Origin: Maratus speciosus
Taxonomy: Eukaryota; Arthropoda; Arachnida; Araneae; Salticidae
Assembly: GCA_963932465.1 (NCBI GenBank)
Contig: OZ010798.1
Location: forward strand, 20,470,918 to 20,534,917
Direction of reading: 5' to 3'
DNA length: 64,000 nucleotides
The notes below the pieces were generated by a model. It did not search any database. It was not told the DNA's origin and saw only the letters and a program-made list of their open reading frames with translations. How positions within the stretch are numbered: the first letter of the stretch is position 1; each line of letters opens with the position of its first letter. The position numbers and the translations under genes were made by a program. Below, one piece after another: positions 20,839 to 32,020 of the stretch.

Positions 20839-21823
20839 TATACGTATATATTAACATAAGAAACACTATGTAGATTACTGGATTCTAGATCTTAAAAAAC
20901 AACAATAGAAATAATCTAAAAACGTATTTTTGTTTTACTCATATTACTTAACCCTAAAGGTCCAAGATATCTACTATGGTCATTGCTCCCTGATGCTATT
21001 TTTTAGGTAAAATTTACGTTCTATTACACTGTAACAGATTTACCTTTTAATAAAAATTTACAGAAATTTCCGTCAAATTTATGATATTTTTAATGAAAAA
21101 TTATAAAACATTATATGCATTTTTTTTTTAAAAAATACAAGAAATCAGACGAAAGTTTGAATGTAAAGGAAAAAGATATTATCAATATAAAGGAGACGTA
21201 CTCTTGTAAGAAGGTAGATTTGGCTGGTATGCACTTGCATTAAAACAAAAAAAAAAAGCAGTAATAATCTAAGTTAGGAGGTTGTCTTTGGAAAAAATAA
21301 AATAAAAACATCAAATCAACTGCATTATCGTCTTTAATTAAAATATCAGCTAATATCATGACAAAACAAATTGTCTACATCAGTAAACACTAAAAAACCT
21401 TTTCATGAATTCAATCAACATACTGTACAAATTTTCGTGGACGTCAAATTTTTTTTTTCTTCAATAGGAATTCGAGTTTGCACATCCATAAGGGACATCG
21501 GGGGAGTGACTGGTTGACGTGCAAGCACGTACGTAAATACATACACAAAATACACACGCATACACTTACGTACACAATATACAGTGATCCGTGGTTGTCT
21601 CCGGATGTATTTTATCACAAAACTCGGACTGGTTATTCTTTCCAGACTGAGAAAAACTGGCATAGGAAGACGAGGAACTTATAAATCTTTCGAAACACTT
21701 TTTATTTAATATTTTTAATTAAATACACAGTTATAGTTTATTATGTTTACTTTAGTCAAACTGAGGGTTCATTCAATCCCATGATTTTGGCATACCGTGC
21801 GAATTGCTCTGCCGTCTTGCAGG
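20839..21823. other. Gene-free AT-rich stretch
   Basis: No gene is supported. Around 21030-21120 there are ACAGATTTACC/TTTACAGAAATTT phrases like those inside CACTG-type MITEs, probably a decayed copy. A CA/TA-rich segment lies at 21530-21585. Confidence 0.5.
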
Positions 21824-22268
21824 TCACTACGCTGTTAAAATCTCGATTTTACAGTTGTCTCGATTAATAAACTACGTTATTAATCCAGACAATTATTAAT
21901 CAAAACAACTGGGACTCATGTAATTGTTTAATTTTACAGCAAAAAAAAAAAAAAAAATCTGTATTTATTACCAATTTTCTGCTATTTTAACAGATTTTGA
22001 CCGTAAGTCCTTAAAAAGATGCAGAAAAAAAATAACAAAAAACTATTGATTTTACGGGGGAAAAAAAACCTGCAGTCAGAATGCCCTTAAAAAAACTTTC
22101 TTTTACGGAAATAATTTGTATTTATTACTAGCTTTGCTATTTTAAAAGATTTTAACCGTAAGTTCATAATAAATACAGATTATTTACGTAAAATAAACAG
22201 TTTTTTTTTACAGACTTCCTGGCTGACGGTTTTCCCTGTAAAAATAGATTATTTTTTTTTTTACAGTG
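21824..22268. mobile_element. CACTG-type MITE (boundaries approximate on the left)
   Basis: It ends TTTTTTTTTACAGTG at 22268. The left side has CACTACGCTGTTAAAATCTC, and the interior repeats AACAGATTTT-ACCGTAAGT on both halves. The style matches 55104-55355. Confidence 0.5.
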
Positions 22269-22480
22269 CAGAGTTGTCCAGGTAACTCAGACGGCAGAGC
22301 GCACGCACAGTATGCAAAAGGGTTCCCTGTTCGACCCCTGATCTAGACACGGTGTCAATCAGTTTAGAAATTTTCAGTTCATATAAACGCGCATTTGCCA
22401 ATCGGTCCGCTTTTTCCGTAACAGATACGGTTTCCCATTCTATTAGAGCGACTCATTAAAATGTTACTTAAATGTATGAA
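22266..22480 (+). mobile_element. tRNA-derived SINE (SINE family 1)
   Basis: Box-A-like GTAACTCAGACGGCAGAGC and box-B-like GTTCGACCCC are separated as in a tRNA. The following ~45 bp (GTGTCAATCAGTTTAGAAAT) match the sequence after the tRNA-like head at 2908 in pattern. The 3' boundary is uncertain. Confidence 0.5.
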
Positions 22481-22514
22481 GTCTTGTCCCTTTAACGGTG
22501 TCTGTATAACATTG

Positions 22515-22765
22515 CAGAATTGACGTTCACAGTAACAGTATTTTTAAATACATCAGGGGTGCCACTAGCGATTAGTTTTATATTTTAACTGTACTAGTTA
22601 TTTCCAAACAATCTTCGTGGTAGATTTCTCTTGCACGCGTTGTAGAAATCCGTCCCGAAGATTTTTGTTTGGAAATAATGGTGCGGACTAAATATAAAAA
22701 TAGTTCATAGTAACACTCGTGATACATTTAAAAATAAGTATGTGTTACGGAACTCGTCAACGCTA
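22515..22765. mobile_element. Foldback MITE, diverged
   Basis: Inverted arms include ATTTCCAAACAATCTTCG and, opposite, CGAAGATTTTTGTTTGGAAAT. Similarity extends outward through TTTTTAAATACATCA to GTTGACG-like sequence. Terminal motifs are not clear. Confidence 0.7.
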
Positions 22766-22950
22766 ACATCGTGATAGAAATGGAAAAACTAATATTACGG
22801 GAAAAGCGAAAATATTGGCAACTCTGTAAATACAGTGACTGTTTTTATTAATTTATTAAAATATTCATTCAATTAATTGGTTCTTAATTTCTTATATACA
22901 TTATCATCAATAGAAATACGAAAATATTGGGAGACGTAAACCGTCACTGG

Positions 22951-22956
22951 TTTATT
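22951..22956 (-). terminator. Candidate polyadenylation signal for the Sp-family gene
   Basis: The first AATAAA I find on the minus strand downstream of the stop codon at 23781. It would give a 3' UTR of roughly 0.8 kb. Position-based only. Confidence 0.25.
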
Positions 22957-23780
22957 TGGAAACTTAGACTTATGAAAGAAAGGCATATACTATTTATCAA
23001 CTAGTATTCATTGTTTCCTAGCCAGTTTTTCTCGAACACCAAATTTCTTTTTCTGGTACAGTTGCAATTAAAAGTAAACACATTTGAACTATTCAGATTA
23101 ACTGAGCGTCCATTCAAAAAAAATTTTTGTTGTAAGCAGTATTACAAAGTAACTTTCATTGTCGTATCATACATTAGTAATATAGTTTCTGAAAAGGAAT
23201 ACAGTTCCAGGAGACATAACCACGAGGCGACGTCTTGATGCTTTTGGCCACTTCTGTTTGTTTTTTTAAGACTATACAATGCAGCAAAACCTTTGACGAT
23301 TTGAGACGTAGAAACAGGTGTACAGCTATGACCGCAACGTTGTGAAACACGTGTCAGACAAATTTTTGTACGTTGAATCGGGTCCAACATTAGTCTCTTT
23401 TTCACTATAAACACACAACATGTGACTTAGCATATTGCACGACGTTGCAGATATGGCTGCTCACACACTTGGTTTAAAAGAAAGCACAGTTTTTGCAAAT
23501 GATATACAGTCTTTCATTTCTGAAAAAATGGTTGAGTTTAAACAGTTATGCTCCTGACCAGAATTAATTATCACCCAGTTTGATGAGGAAGGAAAATAAT
23601 GATGTCCATTTTCTCACGCACACATAGGATTCTTTGGGGGATAAGAAGAGGTTTTGGAGCAAGTTGTCAGAAAAAAAGAAGAAAACCATCGTTCTACACC
23701 TCAAACAGTCTGAGCATATCGCATAAGAGAAGAAGACAAAACAATAAAACAAAAGAAAGCTCTCTATCGAGGAAATGTCC

Positions 23781-24956
23781 TCACTTGGCAGTGACCTCTG
23801 GGTGCTGAGGCTGTCCTAAAGGTGCGCCAGGACCTAAAGGTGACGGTGAACCTAGAGGAGGAGGTTCCGACTGGCTGTTTTCAGAATCGGAACAAGAACC
23901 AGAACTAGAACCATTTTTCTTGACGTCGCCGGAATTGTTGTGCGTCTTTTCGTGCTTGGACAGGTGATCGGAACGCATGAACCGTTTGTTACAGATGCGG
24001 CAAGCGAACCGCTTTTCGCCGGTGTGGGTGCGCAGGTGACGTTGCAACTCGTCTGAGCGGGTGAACCTTTTTCCGCAGAACAGCCAGTTGCAGACGAAGG
24101 GTCTCTCGCCGGTGTGCCAGCGCAAATGCGCCTTGAGGTGAGACGTCTTCCCGTACACCTTGCCACACCCTGGAATGTGACAGCTGTGGACGTTCTTTTT
24201 CCGTAGGTGAGCTCCAGCCGGCCCTAAACGCTCGGCTTCTGCACAGTTCGGACAGTCACACGTGGCACGCCCTGAATACCGGCGTTGTGACCTGGGTGAA
24301 GGTAACTGTGGAGGTGGTGGGCCGGCTAGTGCAGCAAATGTAGCGCCGCCAGTTTGACCGGGCAGCATGGATTTGTAGGTGTCTTGGAGATGCAGATGCT
24401 GTAGATGTGAATAGTCGGTGGAATAGTTGTGGAGCGTTGGTGCAGCTCCAGACATGTCCAACCACGGTGAAGCTGTAGCTTGGCCTCCAACATCCCACCA
24501 TGGAGGCGCGGATGTGGAAACAACTTCTGTCTTGACGGGTGCATTCATGGTGAAGGGCCAGCTCTCGTAAGGATGCGTTGCTACTCGAGAATATACAGCT
24601 CCTAGGTGGGAAGCAGGGTTGGTGTCAACTTTGGGAATCAGGGCACTTTGGGTATCACTTTGCGGAGGTGGAGGCGGAGCATAAAAGAGATTTTCACCAC
24701 CGTAAGCTCCTGGAGCACCACATGCCGAAGATGTGACGGGTCGCTGATAGGGAGTGCCGAGATGAGAAGGTGGTTGAGGGGCGCTCACGTTGACGGAAGG
24801 TCTCTGGCTGGCTGGTGATGGGGGAGCGCCTTTCTTCCATGGGTGGAAGCCCTTGCCCACCGCAGCGTCTGCGAGAGGAGGTGGACTTTTGTTAGCGAGT
24901 TTGTTGCACTGTGCCGCAAGCATTGCGAGAGGGGTACCGCCGAGTCGTGGGTGTTC
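23781..24956 (-). CDS. Sp6-9: Sp6-9-type zinc-finger transcription factor, last coding exon
   Basis: This exon encodes about 391 residues, entered at 24956 after a TTTTCTTCATTTCAG acceptor and in frame with the internal Met at 24923. Eleven codons ([11 protein letters not shown]) precede that Met and complete the Sp box [13 protein letters not shown], so 24923 is not the true start. Later come [15 protein letters not shown], the paired PPWWDV and SPWLDM motifs, the buttonhead box [11 protein letters not shown], and three C2H2 fingers (about residues 248-270, 278-300 and 308-328 counted from the internal Met). The fingers carry the [16 protein letters not shown] and RSDHLSKH contacts that bind GC/GT boxes. 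The HPYESW and WWDV motifs place it with Sp6-9 (vertebrate Sp8/Sp9), whose arthropod members act in appendage growth. In vertebrate SP9 a similar short first exon precedes this point; that exon is not found here. The C-terminus is Ser/Pro-rich. The exon is far more GC-rich than its surroundings. Confidence 0.95.
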   Translation of the reverse strand, partial: EHPRLGGTPLAMLAAQCNKLANKSPPPLADAAVGKGFHPWKKGAPPSPASQRPSVNVSAPQPPSHLGTPYQRPVTSSACGAPGAYGGENLFYAPPPPPQSDTQSALIPKVDTNPASHLGAVYSRVATHPYESWPFTMNAPVKTEVVSTSAPPWWDVGGQATASPWLDMSGAAPTLHNYSTDYSHLQHLHLQDTYKSMLPGQTGGATFAALAGPPPPQLPSPRSQRRYSGRATCDCPNCAEAERLGPAGAHLRKKNVHSCHIPGCGKVYGKTSHLKAHLRWHTGERPFVCNWLFCGKRFTRSDELQRHLRTHTGEKRFACRICNKRFMRSDHLSKHEKTHNNSGDVKKNGSSSGSCSDSENSQSEPPPLGSPSPLGPGAPLGQPQHPEVTAK

Positions 24957-24971
24957 CTGAAATGAAGAAAA
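24957..24971 (-). promoter_or_regulatory. 3' splice site of the Sp6-9 intron
   Basis: On the minus strand a pyrimidine-rich TTTTCTTCATTTCAG directly precedes GAACACCCA. The reading frame of the exon stays open to this point and gives the conserved Sp-box residues, so the intron is phase 0. Confidence 0.85.
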
Positions 24972-25739
24972 GACAACATTTAGTTCTCATGTTGATATTA
25001 TAAAGTAAAATAATATTTCAAAGAGATTTTGAACACTGCTATTATATAATTAAGATAATACAAGAAAGATGACTCGAATTATGTATATACATTAAATTCA
25101 TTTTATTCAATGTATCAGCCCTGTTTCGACGATTCCTTAACATAACTTCTATTGCATCATTAAACTAAAATCGCAGTACAAAATCTGGCGTTTTTAGCAC
25201 CAGAAAACACTGAAATCCATAAAATTTAAAGTATCATAACTCTGTGTTCAATAGTTCAATTCATTATTCATCATATAATACATTATATATACAAAATACG
25301 CTATTGCAATGCCACTTCCCGGCGGAGTATTTCCAAATTCAATGAGAGCCTGCTGGCCACAGTCAAAAACACACAAAACAATTTGGTTCAATTCTATGCA
25401 TAACTTCATACACTTGTAATATACTGTCTTGGTGGTAGAAGAATGGAATTATTTTATTTGTTGTAGTATGGAGAAAGTTTTTCTAAATATAATTTATAAG
25501 TTCCATGGGCCGTACAAAAATTTTAATTGTGTAACTTTAATAAAAATAACTATTTTAATGCAAGTGTCTTTGATATGATAACGAAGAACATTTGAAAGTT
25601 CTTTGCAAATGGAACCATACTTCTAAAACTAGCGGTTTAGGAATTAGCTGTTGGATAACAATAAAAGAAACACCCTGTATATCAAACTTTTTCTATTTAC
25701 ATTAAAAATAAATATTCCTTTCCAATATAACGTAGAGTT
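24972..25739. other. Probable Sp6-9 intron, AT-rich
   Basis: No gene or clear repeat is seen. It lies upstream of the last coding exon on the minus strand and is therefore intronic if the first exon lies beyond. Confidence 0.5.
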
Positions 25740-26060
25740 CCAGCGAGGCCATTAATTATACAATCGAATGCAAATTTCTGCGGATTTAATAAACACAATG
25801 GGAAAAAACTTAAAACAAAAGCCCGGAGCTGTACCCTGCATAACCCTCCTCCCCTCCTTGATTATTATTTTTCTATATTCCGGTCACACTAGTTGTAGAG
25901 AGGCCGATTACCAAATTACAAAATTACGCGGTCCGTTTGTTATTAATGCAATAATTACCGCCTTCGGTAATTCGGGGCCGTACCCTGCTAAAAGAAAAAC
26001 AAAAAGCAAAGGCGGCTTTGTGCGTAGCAGATGGGAACGTAAAAATCCAAATAGGTAAAA
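25740..26060. promoter_or_regulatory. High-complexity island, candidate regulatory element of Sp6-9
   Basis: About 320 bp of unique, moderately GC-rich sequence stand out from the AT-rich background. They contain ATGCAAAT-like GAATGCAAATTTC, TTATTAATGCAATAATTA homeodomain-type motifs, and GGATTTAATAAACA. A chance 96-codon frame runs through it but resembles no family. It lies ~0.8 kb upstream of the Sp exon. Its regulatory role is inference from composition and place. Confidence 0.3.
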
Positions 26061-26356
26061 AGCCAGGTGGAGTTAGACAAATAATCAGAATTCGTCACTT
26101 ATGGTTTTTGGTAAGTGGAGATAGACAGTCAGGGCGTGGGGAAGATAGAACCTTGATGAATACAGCTCAAGAGAAAATATAAATTTATTCAGTGGACGAA
26201 CTCATTTTGTGTTATTACAGATTGTCAATATCTTAGATGCAGCCGCGTATATTCATAGATCACTAGTGATGAAGGTGGGAAATTATTTGAGGTTATAGAT
26301 AGGCAATTTTAAGCCAATGTTACCAATTTTCGTATTTTATTTTTTACATCAAATAC

Positions 26357-26899
26357 CAGGGGTCGATGCAGGTTTTATTCTTGAGGCCCATTTGTGAAAA
26401 GTAAAAACTAGTTTTGTGAATTTTATTATATTTTTGTGAAAAATAACATTTGTTAACAAAAGTTGAAATCCATTTACTCAAATTCGAACCAAGCATTTTA
26501 TTAACAAAAAATACTGTATATCCTCTGACTAAAGTAATGTTTGTTTTATTAAAAGGAACTTTGTGAAGAGGCCCATTTTATTAAATTCATTTTTGTGAAG
26601 AGACCCATTTTAGTAAATTTATTTTTGTGAAGAGACCCATTTTAGTAAATTTATTTTTGTGAAGAGACCCATTTTAGTAAATTTATTTTTGTGAAGAGAC
26701 CCATTTTAGTAAATTTATTTTTGTGAAGAGACCCATTTTAGTAAATTTATTTTTGTGAAGAGACCCATTTTAGTAAATTTATTTTTGTGAAGAGACCCAT
26801 TTTAGTAAATATATTTTTTGTGAAGAGGCCTATTTTAGTAAATATATTTTTGTGAAAGGACCCTAAATAAGCCCCAAATTTTGCCTGGATCGACCCCTG
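26357..26899 (-). mobile_element. CAGGGGTC element with ~10 tandem 32-bp units
   Basis: Plus-strand ends are CAGGGGTCGATGCAGG at 26357 and CCTGGATCGACCCCTG at 26899, an inverted pair. AATAC occurs just outside both ends and may be a short target duplication. Between 26555 and 26868 the unit GTGAAGAGACCCATTTTAG plus TAAATTTATTTTT repeats with 32-bp period. This is the same family as 43276-45196 in reverse. Confidence 0.82.
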
Positions 26900-27147
26900 A
26901 ATACGTAATAAATATATTTTCTGATAATATTAAACATATATATTTTTTTTAATTTGCAATGCATTTTATAAAATTTCGAATAGTCAAAATGAATAAATCC
27001 ATTATATTTAGCTTCTTTTTATGCTTATTTATGCTTCTTTTTATGTGTTTATTTGTTTGCTGTTACATGTTTGATGTTGGTCTGTTACAGGTAAGATTAC
27101 ACATTTTTCATAACAATATTGTGGCAACAGTCAAATTCTGTGTGTGT
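26900..27147. other. Gene-free AT-rich stretch
   Basis: The open frame beginning at 26959 starts in low-complexity sequence and then enters the SINE at 27148. I do not support it as a gene. Confidence 0.55.
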
Positions 27148-27378
27148 GTTGTTTATGACGGCCATTTATCTACACAAGGGAGATGGGCTCGAAGGTGGAG
27201 GGGGGGGGGCTCCGTGGGGGTCTTTCTAAGAGAACCTAACTCGTATTTGCGCAAGAAAGTCCAAGGTTCGAAGAAAACCACGGAAAATTCCAAACGATTA
27301 GGCCGAAGGGCGTGATTGGGCTCGAACCCAGCACCTCCAACCTACCAGATTTGAGAGCAGAACTTCTCGACCACGTCA
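27148..27378 (-). mobile_element. tRNA-derived SINE (SINE family 2)
   Basis: Read on the minus strand it has a tRNA-Ser/Leu-like box A (GTGGTCGAGAAGTTCTGC) and box B (GGGTTCGAGCCC). A shared body follows with CGGCCTAATCGTTTGG, GTGGTTTTCTTCGA and ACCCCCACGGAG, ending near TGTAGATAAATGGCCGTCA. It matches the copy at 54859-55097 along its whole length but is more diverged. Confidence 0.85.
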
Positions 27379-27830
27379 AATTTTGTGAAAGATGTATGTT
27401 TCTGCACTCCTCTGAATGGAAATACATTTTTGTAATAATAAATTGTATGTTATTTTATAAGTAATATAGATAAACAATAAAGTATACGAAAAGCATGGTA
27501 ATTCATGTTTCTCTGTTATAATACCATTTTTTTTAATCATAATTATTTAATGTAAATAATTTATTCATAATAACTATACTAATTTGTCTTCTAATATCAT
27601 ATGCTAATTGAAGCCATCTTTGAATTACATAATTATTATTATTTAAATAAGACATTATTTCTTCTATGACTGTTGCAATGGAATTGCCCTGCTGTTTTAA
27701 GCCGAAAAAAAAATGGACGGTATTAAATTGCCTAAATTTAGATGCCATACAATTCCGTACACAGCTTCCGGCATTTTTTTTTTTTTTTGAATTATTATTT
27801 AATGGAAGAAAAAAATACTACAAAGTGCTG
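27379..27830. other. Gene-free AT-rich stretch
   Basis: No gene or recognisable repeat. T-runs lie just before the Sp exon fragment. Confidence 0.5.
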
Positions 27831-27950
27831 TGGAGCACCACACGCGGAAGATGTGACGGGCCGCTGTTAGGGGGTGCCGAGATGGGAAGGTGGTTGAGGG
27901 GCGCTCACGTTGACGGCAGGTCTCTGGCTGGCTGGGAATGGGAGGAGCGC
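27831..27950 (-). pseudogene. Duplicated, broken fragment of the Sp6-9 exon
   Basis: This 120-bp segment matches 24711-24829 of the Sp6-9 exon with about nine substitutions and a one-base insertion, roughly 92% identity by eye. In the aligned minus-strand frame it still reads [15 protein letters not shown], but the following TAT (Tyr) codon is TAA here. It has no zinc fingers, splice sites or flanking exon sequence. A partial local duplication, or a relic of a second Sp paralogue, would both fit. Confidence 0.88.
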
Positions 27951-28163
27951 AACGATTAGAAATTTGAACAACAATCCTAAAAAAACTTTCAGAACAAGGT
28001 TCACAAATATAATGTTAAATATAATGTTTTCGAACATATCAAAATATCTGATATTTTGAAACCAATATTTATGACAAATTATTATTTATTATTATTATTA
28101 TATATATATTTTTTCTACTTGTTGAACTTTAAAACCTAGTATGACTTTTACGTTAGAAATCAT
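27951..28163. other. AT-rich stretch before the hammerhead-like motif
   Basis: Low-complexity TTATTATTATTATATA near 28085-28110. It may belong to the decayed retroelement that carried the hammerhead-like motif. Confidence 0.35.
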
Positions 28164-28196
28164 CTGATGAGGGATTCAGAATGAATCCGAAACGTC
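28164..28196 (+). ncRNA. Hammerhead-ribozyme-like core
   Basis: CTGATGA, then an internal stem GGATTC-AGAAT-GAATCC, then GAAAC and GTC, in the order and spacing of the hammerhead core (CUGAUGA, stem II, GAAA, GUC). Stem II leaves one unpaired G at 28171, as if one C before GAAA were lost. No clear stem I or a hairpin stem III is visible. Minimal motifs of this kind are known from Penelope-like retroelements. This is likely a degraded one. Confidence 0.4.
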
Positions 28197-28226
28197 CTTT
28201 TAAATTGTTTTTAGTGGTTTTATCCT

Positions 28227-28650
28227 TTAAGGGTGTATTCGAAAAAATATTTTTCCACCTTCAACAGCTCGAATTTTTCTGATACATTTTCAGACTCATT
28301 TTTAAAAGTAAAAACACGAAACTTGCTGAGGTGATTTCTGAAGACATGTTTAACATGCCGTGTGATTTCATTTTCAGCTCAATTCATTAGAATTTGATTT
28401 TTAAACAATTATTTTCTCAGTATGACCATTTTTTTCATTCCCAGATCGCCCGCTTCGGAAAATTCGGTTCAAAATGCCAACTTTGATAGCGTTTTTTACA
28501 GTATTTTCTGCATTTATCAAAAAATTAAGAAGCACCGCACATTATATAGTTTCTAAATAAGAGAATTTCCAAGTTTGATGCGTTTGAGAGCAAAAATTAA
28601 TTTTAAAATGAATCCGAAAATAAGCAGTTTGGATCGGAATACACCCTTAA
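28227..28650 (+). mobile_element. TTAA MITE family A, full length with clean TTAA ends
   Basis: TTAA at 28227-28230 and 28647-28650. Ends are GGGTGTATTC and GAATACACCC. Non-coding interior as in the other copies. Confidence 0.93.
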
Positions 28651-28732
28651 TGTAGTGTAATGTAATGTCTTATTTTGAAAAGTTTTTATAATTTAATATT
28701 TATGATATATATTAGATATTTTTATAATAGTC

Positions 28733-29132
28733 ACCGGGATCTGTTTAGGAAGAAACTGGGTCCTTTAAAGGACCCTTCACAAAACTTTACATTTCACAAC
28801 AGGATCCTTCACAAAATTTTTCATCTCAAAACAGGACCCTTCACAAAATTTGTCACCTTAAAACAGGACCCTTCACAAAATTCTTTGTCTTAAAAATTGG
28901 TCCTTCGCAAATTTAATCATTAAAAATGAAATCTAACCTGTCACGTTTACATATTTAAAGAAAATATATGTATTTTACATACATATAACTTCGTAAAAAT
29001 GCATAAACAAGAACCTCAATATAACGATCATTTCAAATTAGCAAAATTATGATTAGCCTTTTCACAAATATAAAGAATTGTTCACCATTTTACAAGAACA
29101 GAACCTTGGGAAAAAATTTTGGACAGACCCCT
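28733..29132 (+). mobile_element. Small element with about four 32-bp units
   Basis: After GGGTCCTTTAAAGGACCC the unit CAGGACCCTTCACAAAATTT repeats with 32-bp period (28765-28905). The right end GGACAGACCCCTG resembles the CAGGGGTC terminus. It is diverged from the 43276 family. Confidence 0.6.
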
Positions 29133-30056
29133 GAGATAACTTCCTGTTGATTATAAATATTTTCAGATTTAGTACATAAATTAGAAACTAAAACAGGTTA
29201 CATCTAACACTGAGACTAAATAAAACACTACTATCAATGTATTTTTTCTATTTTTTCACTGACGTACCAAAACTGATCTATTAAAAATAGAAACAATTTA
29301 CACCTTTTTACATTTATCAAAAGAGAAACTATAGGATTCAGTATCAAGTATAAAAAAAAAATATTTATTTTTTGTACAACAAAAATTTAAATACAAAATA
29401 CTTTTTTTGTTGAAAAATTTAAACATAAATGTAAGCTTGTCTTCTTTTTAATTCCTTAACGCCTTAACCCATTATGCAGTTTAAACTGAACAACAACCAG
29501 ACTAGAAAAGATTATTTCTAATGAAGTTGTAAATAACCGATTATTTAAATAAGACGAGTTAAACTTTCAATGGTACTTCTAAGTTAATATTGCCCCACAT
29601 GATTATCGGTTCAGCAGGACATTTAAAAATTCAGCTTCAAATATAAAACGTAGATTTTTCTTTTTAAATTATTATATGTAATAAAGCAATTGAATATTTT
29701 TCACTTTTATTCAAGATGCCTAATAATGTAAGAACTATTTTATAGGGTAGGAATACCATGCTATAAGAAATACAACCAATGAGATGCTTCCAGATACAGA
29801 GTAATTAATTTTCCGGTTGGGAAAGCTAATTATTTCTGCTTTTTAATTATAAAAACATTTCTGGAACGTATTATTTATTCCTCTCACATACGTTAATTTG
29901 ATTTATCTAATAAATTATGTATATTTCCTTTAAATATCAAATGGAAATGGTACGTTGAAAGTGACAAGGCCTCTGATATTTCATACAAATAAATGAACAA
30001 AATGAGAAGTGAAAAAAAGCCTAGCAAATACTAGATACTTGACACGATTTAACTTA
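29133..30056. other. Gene-free AT-rich stretch
   Basis: I see no gene, RNA or clear repeat here. Confidence 0.55.
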
Positions 30057-30271
30057 GGCTAATTCCATGAAAACTTGTCATTCTGTCACACAGCTGAAAA
30101 TCGCTAAACTTGTTGACCACCGTTATTTTCGAAAAGTTTGCTTCGCGTTATTCAATTGATGAGATATCTCCGATAAAATAAATCGCATTTTTCCGTTCTA
30201 AAATACTGGTAGCCATCAAGCATAGCGATTTTCAGCTGTGACAGACATGACAAGTTTACATGGAATTAGCC
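30057..30271. mobile_element. MITE with ~55-bp terminal inverted repeats
   Basis: Ends are GGCTAATTCCATGAAAACTTG and, inverted, GGCTAATTCCATGTAAACTTG. Homology extends through CAGCTGAAAATCGCTA. Length is about 215 bp. No transposase. Confidence 0.85.
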
Positions 30272-31595
30272 AGTATATAGTATTACATTGGTAAATGAAA
30301 ATTGTAAGCATTTGAACATAAATTACCTTATTAAAGTAATTATAATAGTTCAGAAATTTATTTGTACTACTGTCATGAAGTTATTCACACGTGTATAATA
30401 AATATTTAACTTTTTCCACTTATTTAACAATAAAAACATCCTTCATTATACTTAGTTGATAATATATACTTAATTTTGTTTTAAGTGTTAAAATGTTATT
30501 CACAGCTCAACTGCTTACACTATGATTTTAAGACTTGAAATATAAAATTAAGAATATAGTTTTGAAATAATTTCCCAAATGAAAAGCAAATAAACAGCAT
30601 ACAAAACCTTAAACATTTGTAAAAAAAATAACAGAATTTTGTTTAAATTTCTCTGATCAGAAATTGGAAAAATGTGTACGAGTTTTAGTTATTTCTCAAA
30701 TTCCTTCTATCCAATTTCAGATTTGAATTAAGGCGACGATTAGATGTTTTAAATCGTGGTTATCTAAAATTACTACTACAACCAGAGTTTTTCCCCCCAG
30801 GCAGTTTCATGAGAGTGCTGTACTTTGGTTTACAAAACAGCATCCTCTTGCTCTTCATTTAAATAATTAGCATCCTTCTTTCCCTCATCCAAAAAACTAG
30901 TACCCTTCTTGCCTCTCAGTTAACCCTTTATGTACTGAATTATGAATTCATGACAATTTTATCTTCTAAAGCATTTTTCGTGAATTGTTTAAACTACATT
31001 AGAAAATTTACATAATCATTTAATAAATTTTAGAAGGATTTAGAATTCATTAAATTTGAATGTAGGGATTTTGTGCAATATTTATAACCCCACTCAATTT
31101 TTTCATATTAAATATTTTTCTTAGTATTTTGTAAAATTAGGAAATGCACAAAAATAAATTTCTTACAATAGAAAAATAGAAATATTTCCAAATTGAAAAA
31201 TCCCCCCCCCCCCTCCCAACGCCAAGAAAGCTGAAAAAAGGCAAAGGCAAAGAAATCATCCTTTTTTTAAAAAAAAATTTGTTTTGTGTAAACCATAATA
31301 CTTTTAGAACAAGATAAAGCAATGTATCTATAACTCATTCTAAACTGTATTAGAACTAATGAATGTATTAAATGAATTTCATAACAAGTTATTTTAGTGG
31401 TACTTATAAGTGCAGTCAGTAGATAGAAAGGCTTAAAAAATAAAAATAAAAAAATGTCCTTTCTCCTTTTTGCTTTAAAAAATTTTCTTGCATGCTAAAA
31501 ACTGACTCAATGTTGTCTTGAGAGGCTTTAAAAATCGAAGGAATGAATTTAAAAAGTAAAAAAAAAAAATTCTTTTAAGAATCTATAACGTGCCC
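30272..31595. other. Gene-free AT-rich stretch
   Basis: No gene is seen. Short duplicated phrases occur at 30838-30915 (GCATCC/ACTAGTACCC-type). A C-run at 31202-31213 is homopolymer. Confidence 0.5.
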
Positions 31596-32020
31596 TTAAG
31601 GGTGTATTCCGATCCAAACTGCTTATTTTCTGATTCATTTTAAAATTCATTTTTGCTCTCAAACGCATCAAACTTGGAAATTCTCTTATTTAGAAACTAT
31701 ATAATGTGCGGTGCTTCTTAATTTTTTGATAAATGCAGAAAATACTGTAAAAAAACGCTGTCAAAGTTGGCATTTTGAACCGAATTTTCCGAAGCGGGCG
31801 ATCTGGGAATGAAAAAAATGGTCATACTGGGAAAATAATTGTTCAAAAATGAAATTCTAATTAATTGAGCTGAAAATGAAATCACACGGCATGTTAAACA
31901 TGTCTTCAGAAATCACCCCAGCAAGTTTCGTGTTTTTACTTTTAAAAATGAGTCTCAAAATGTCTCAGAAAATTTCAAGCTGTTGAGGGTGGAAAAATAT
32001 TTTTTCGAATACACCCTTAA
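31596..32020 (-). mobile_element. TTAA MITE family A, full length
   Basis: TTAA at 31596-31599 and 32017-32020. Reverse orientation, complete termini. Confidence 0.93.

Noticed and set aside
23852..24818. Alternative minus and plus frames inside the Sp6-9 exon
   Set aside because: GC-rich shadows of the zinc-finger reading frame.
24923..24923. Using the Met at 24923 as the Sp6-9 start codon
   Set aside because: The frame is open upstream to a strong splice acceptor, and the conserved Sp-box residues TPLA lie before this Met.
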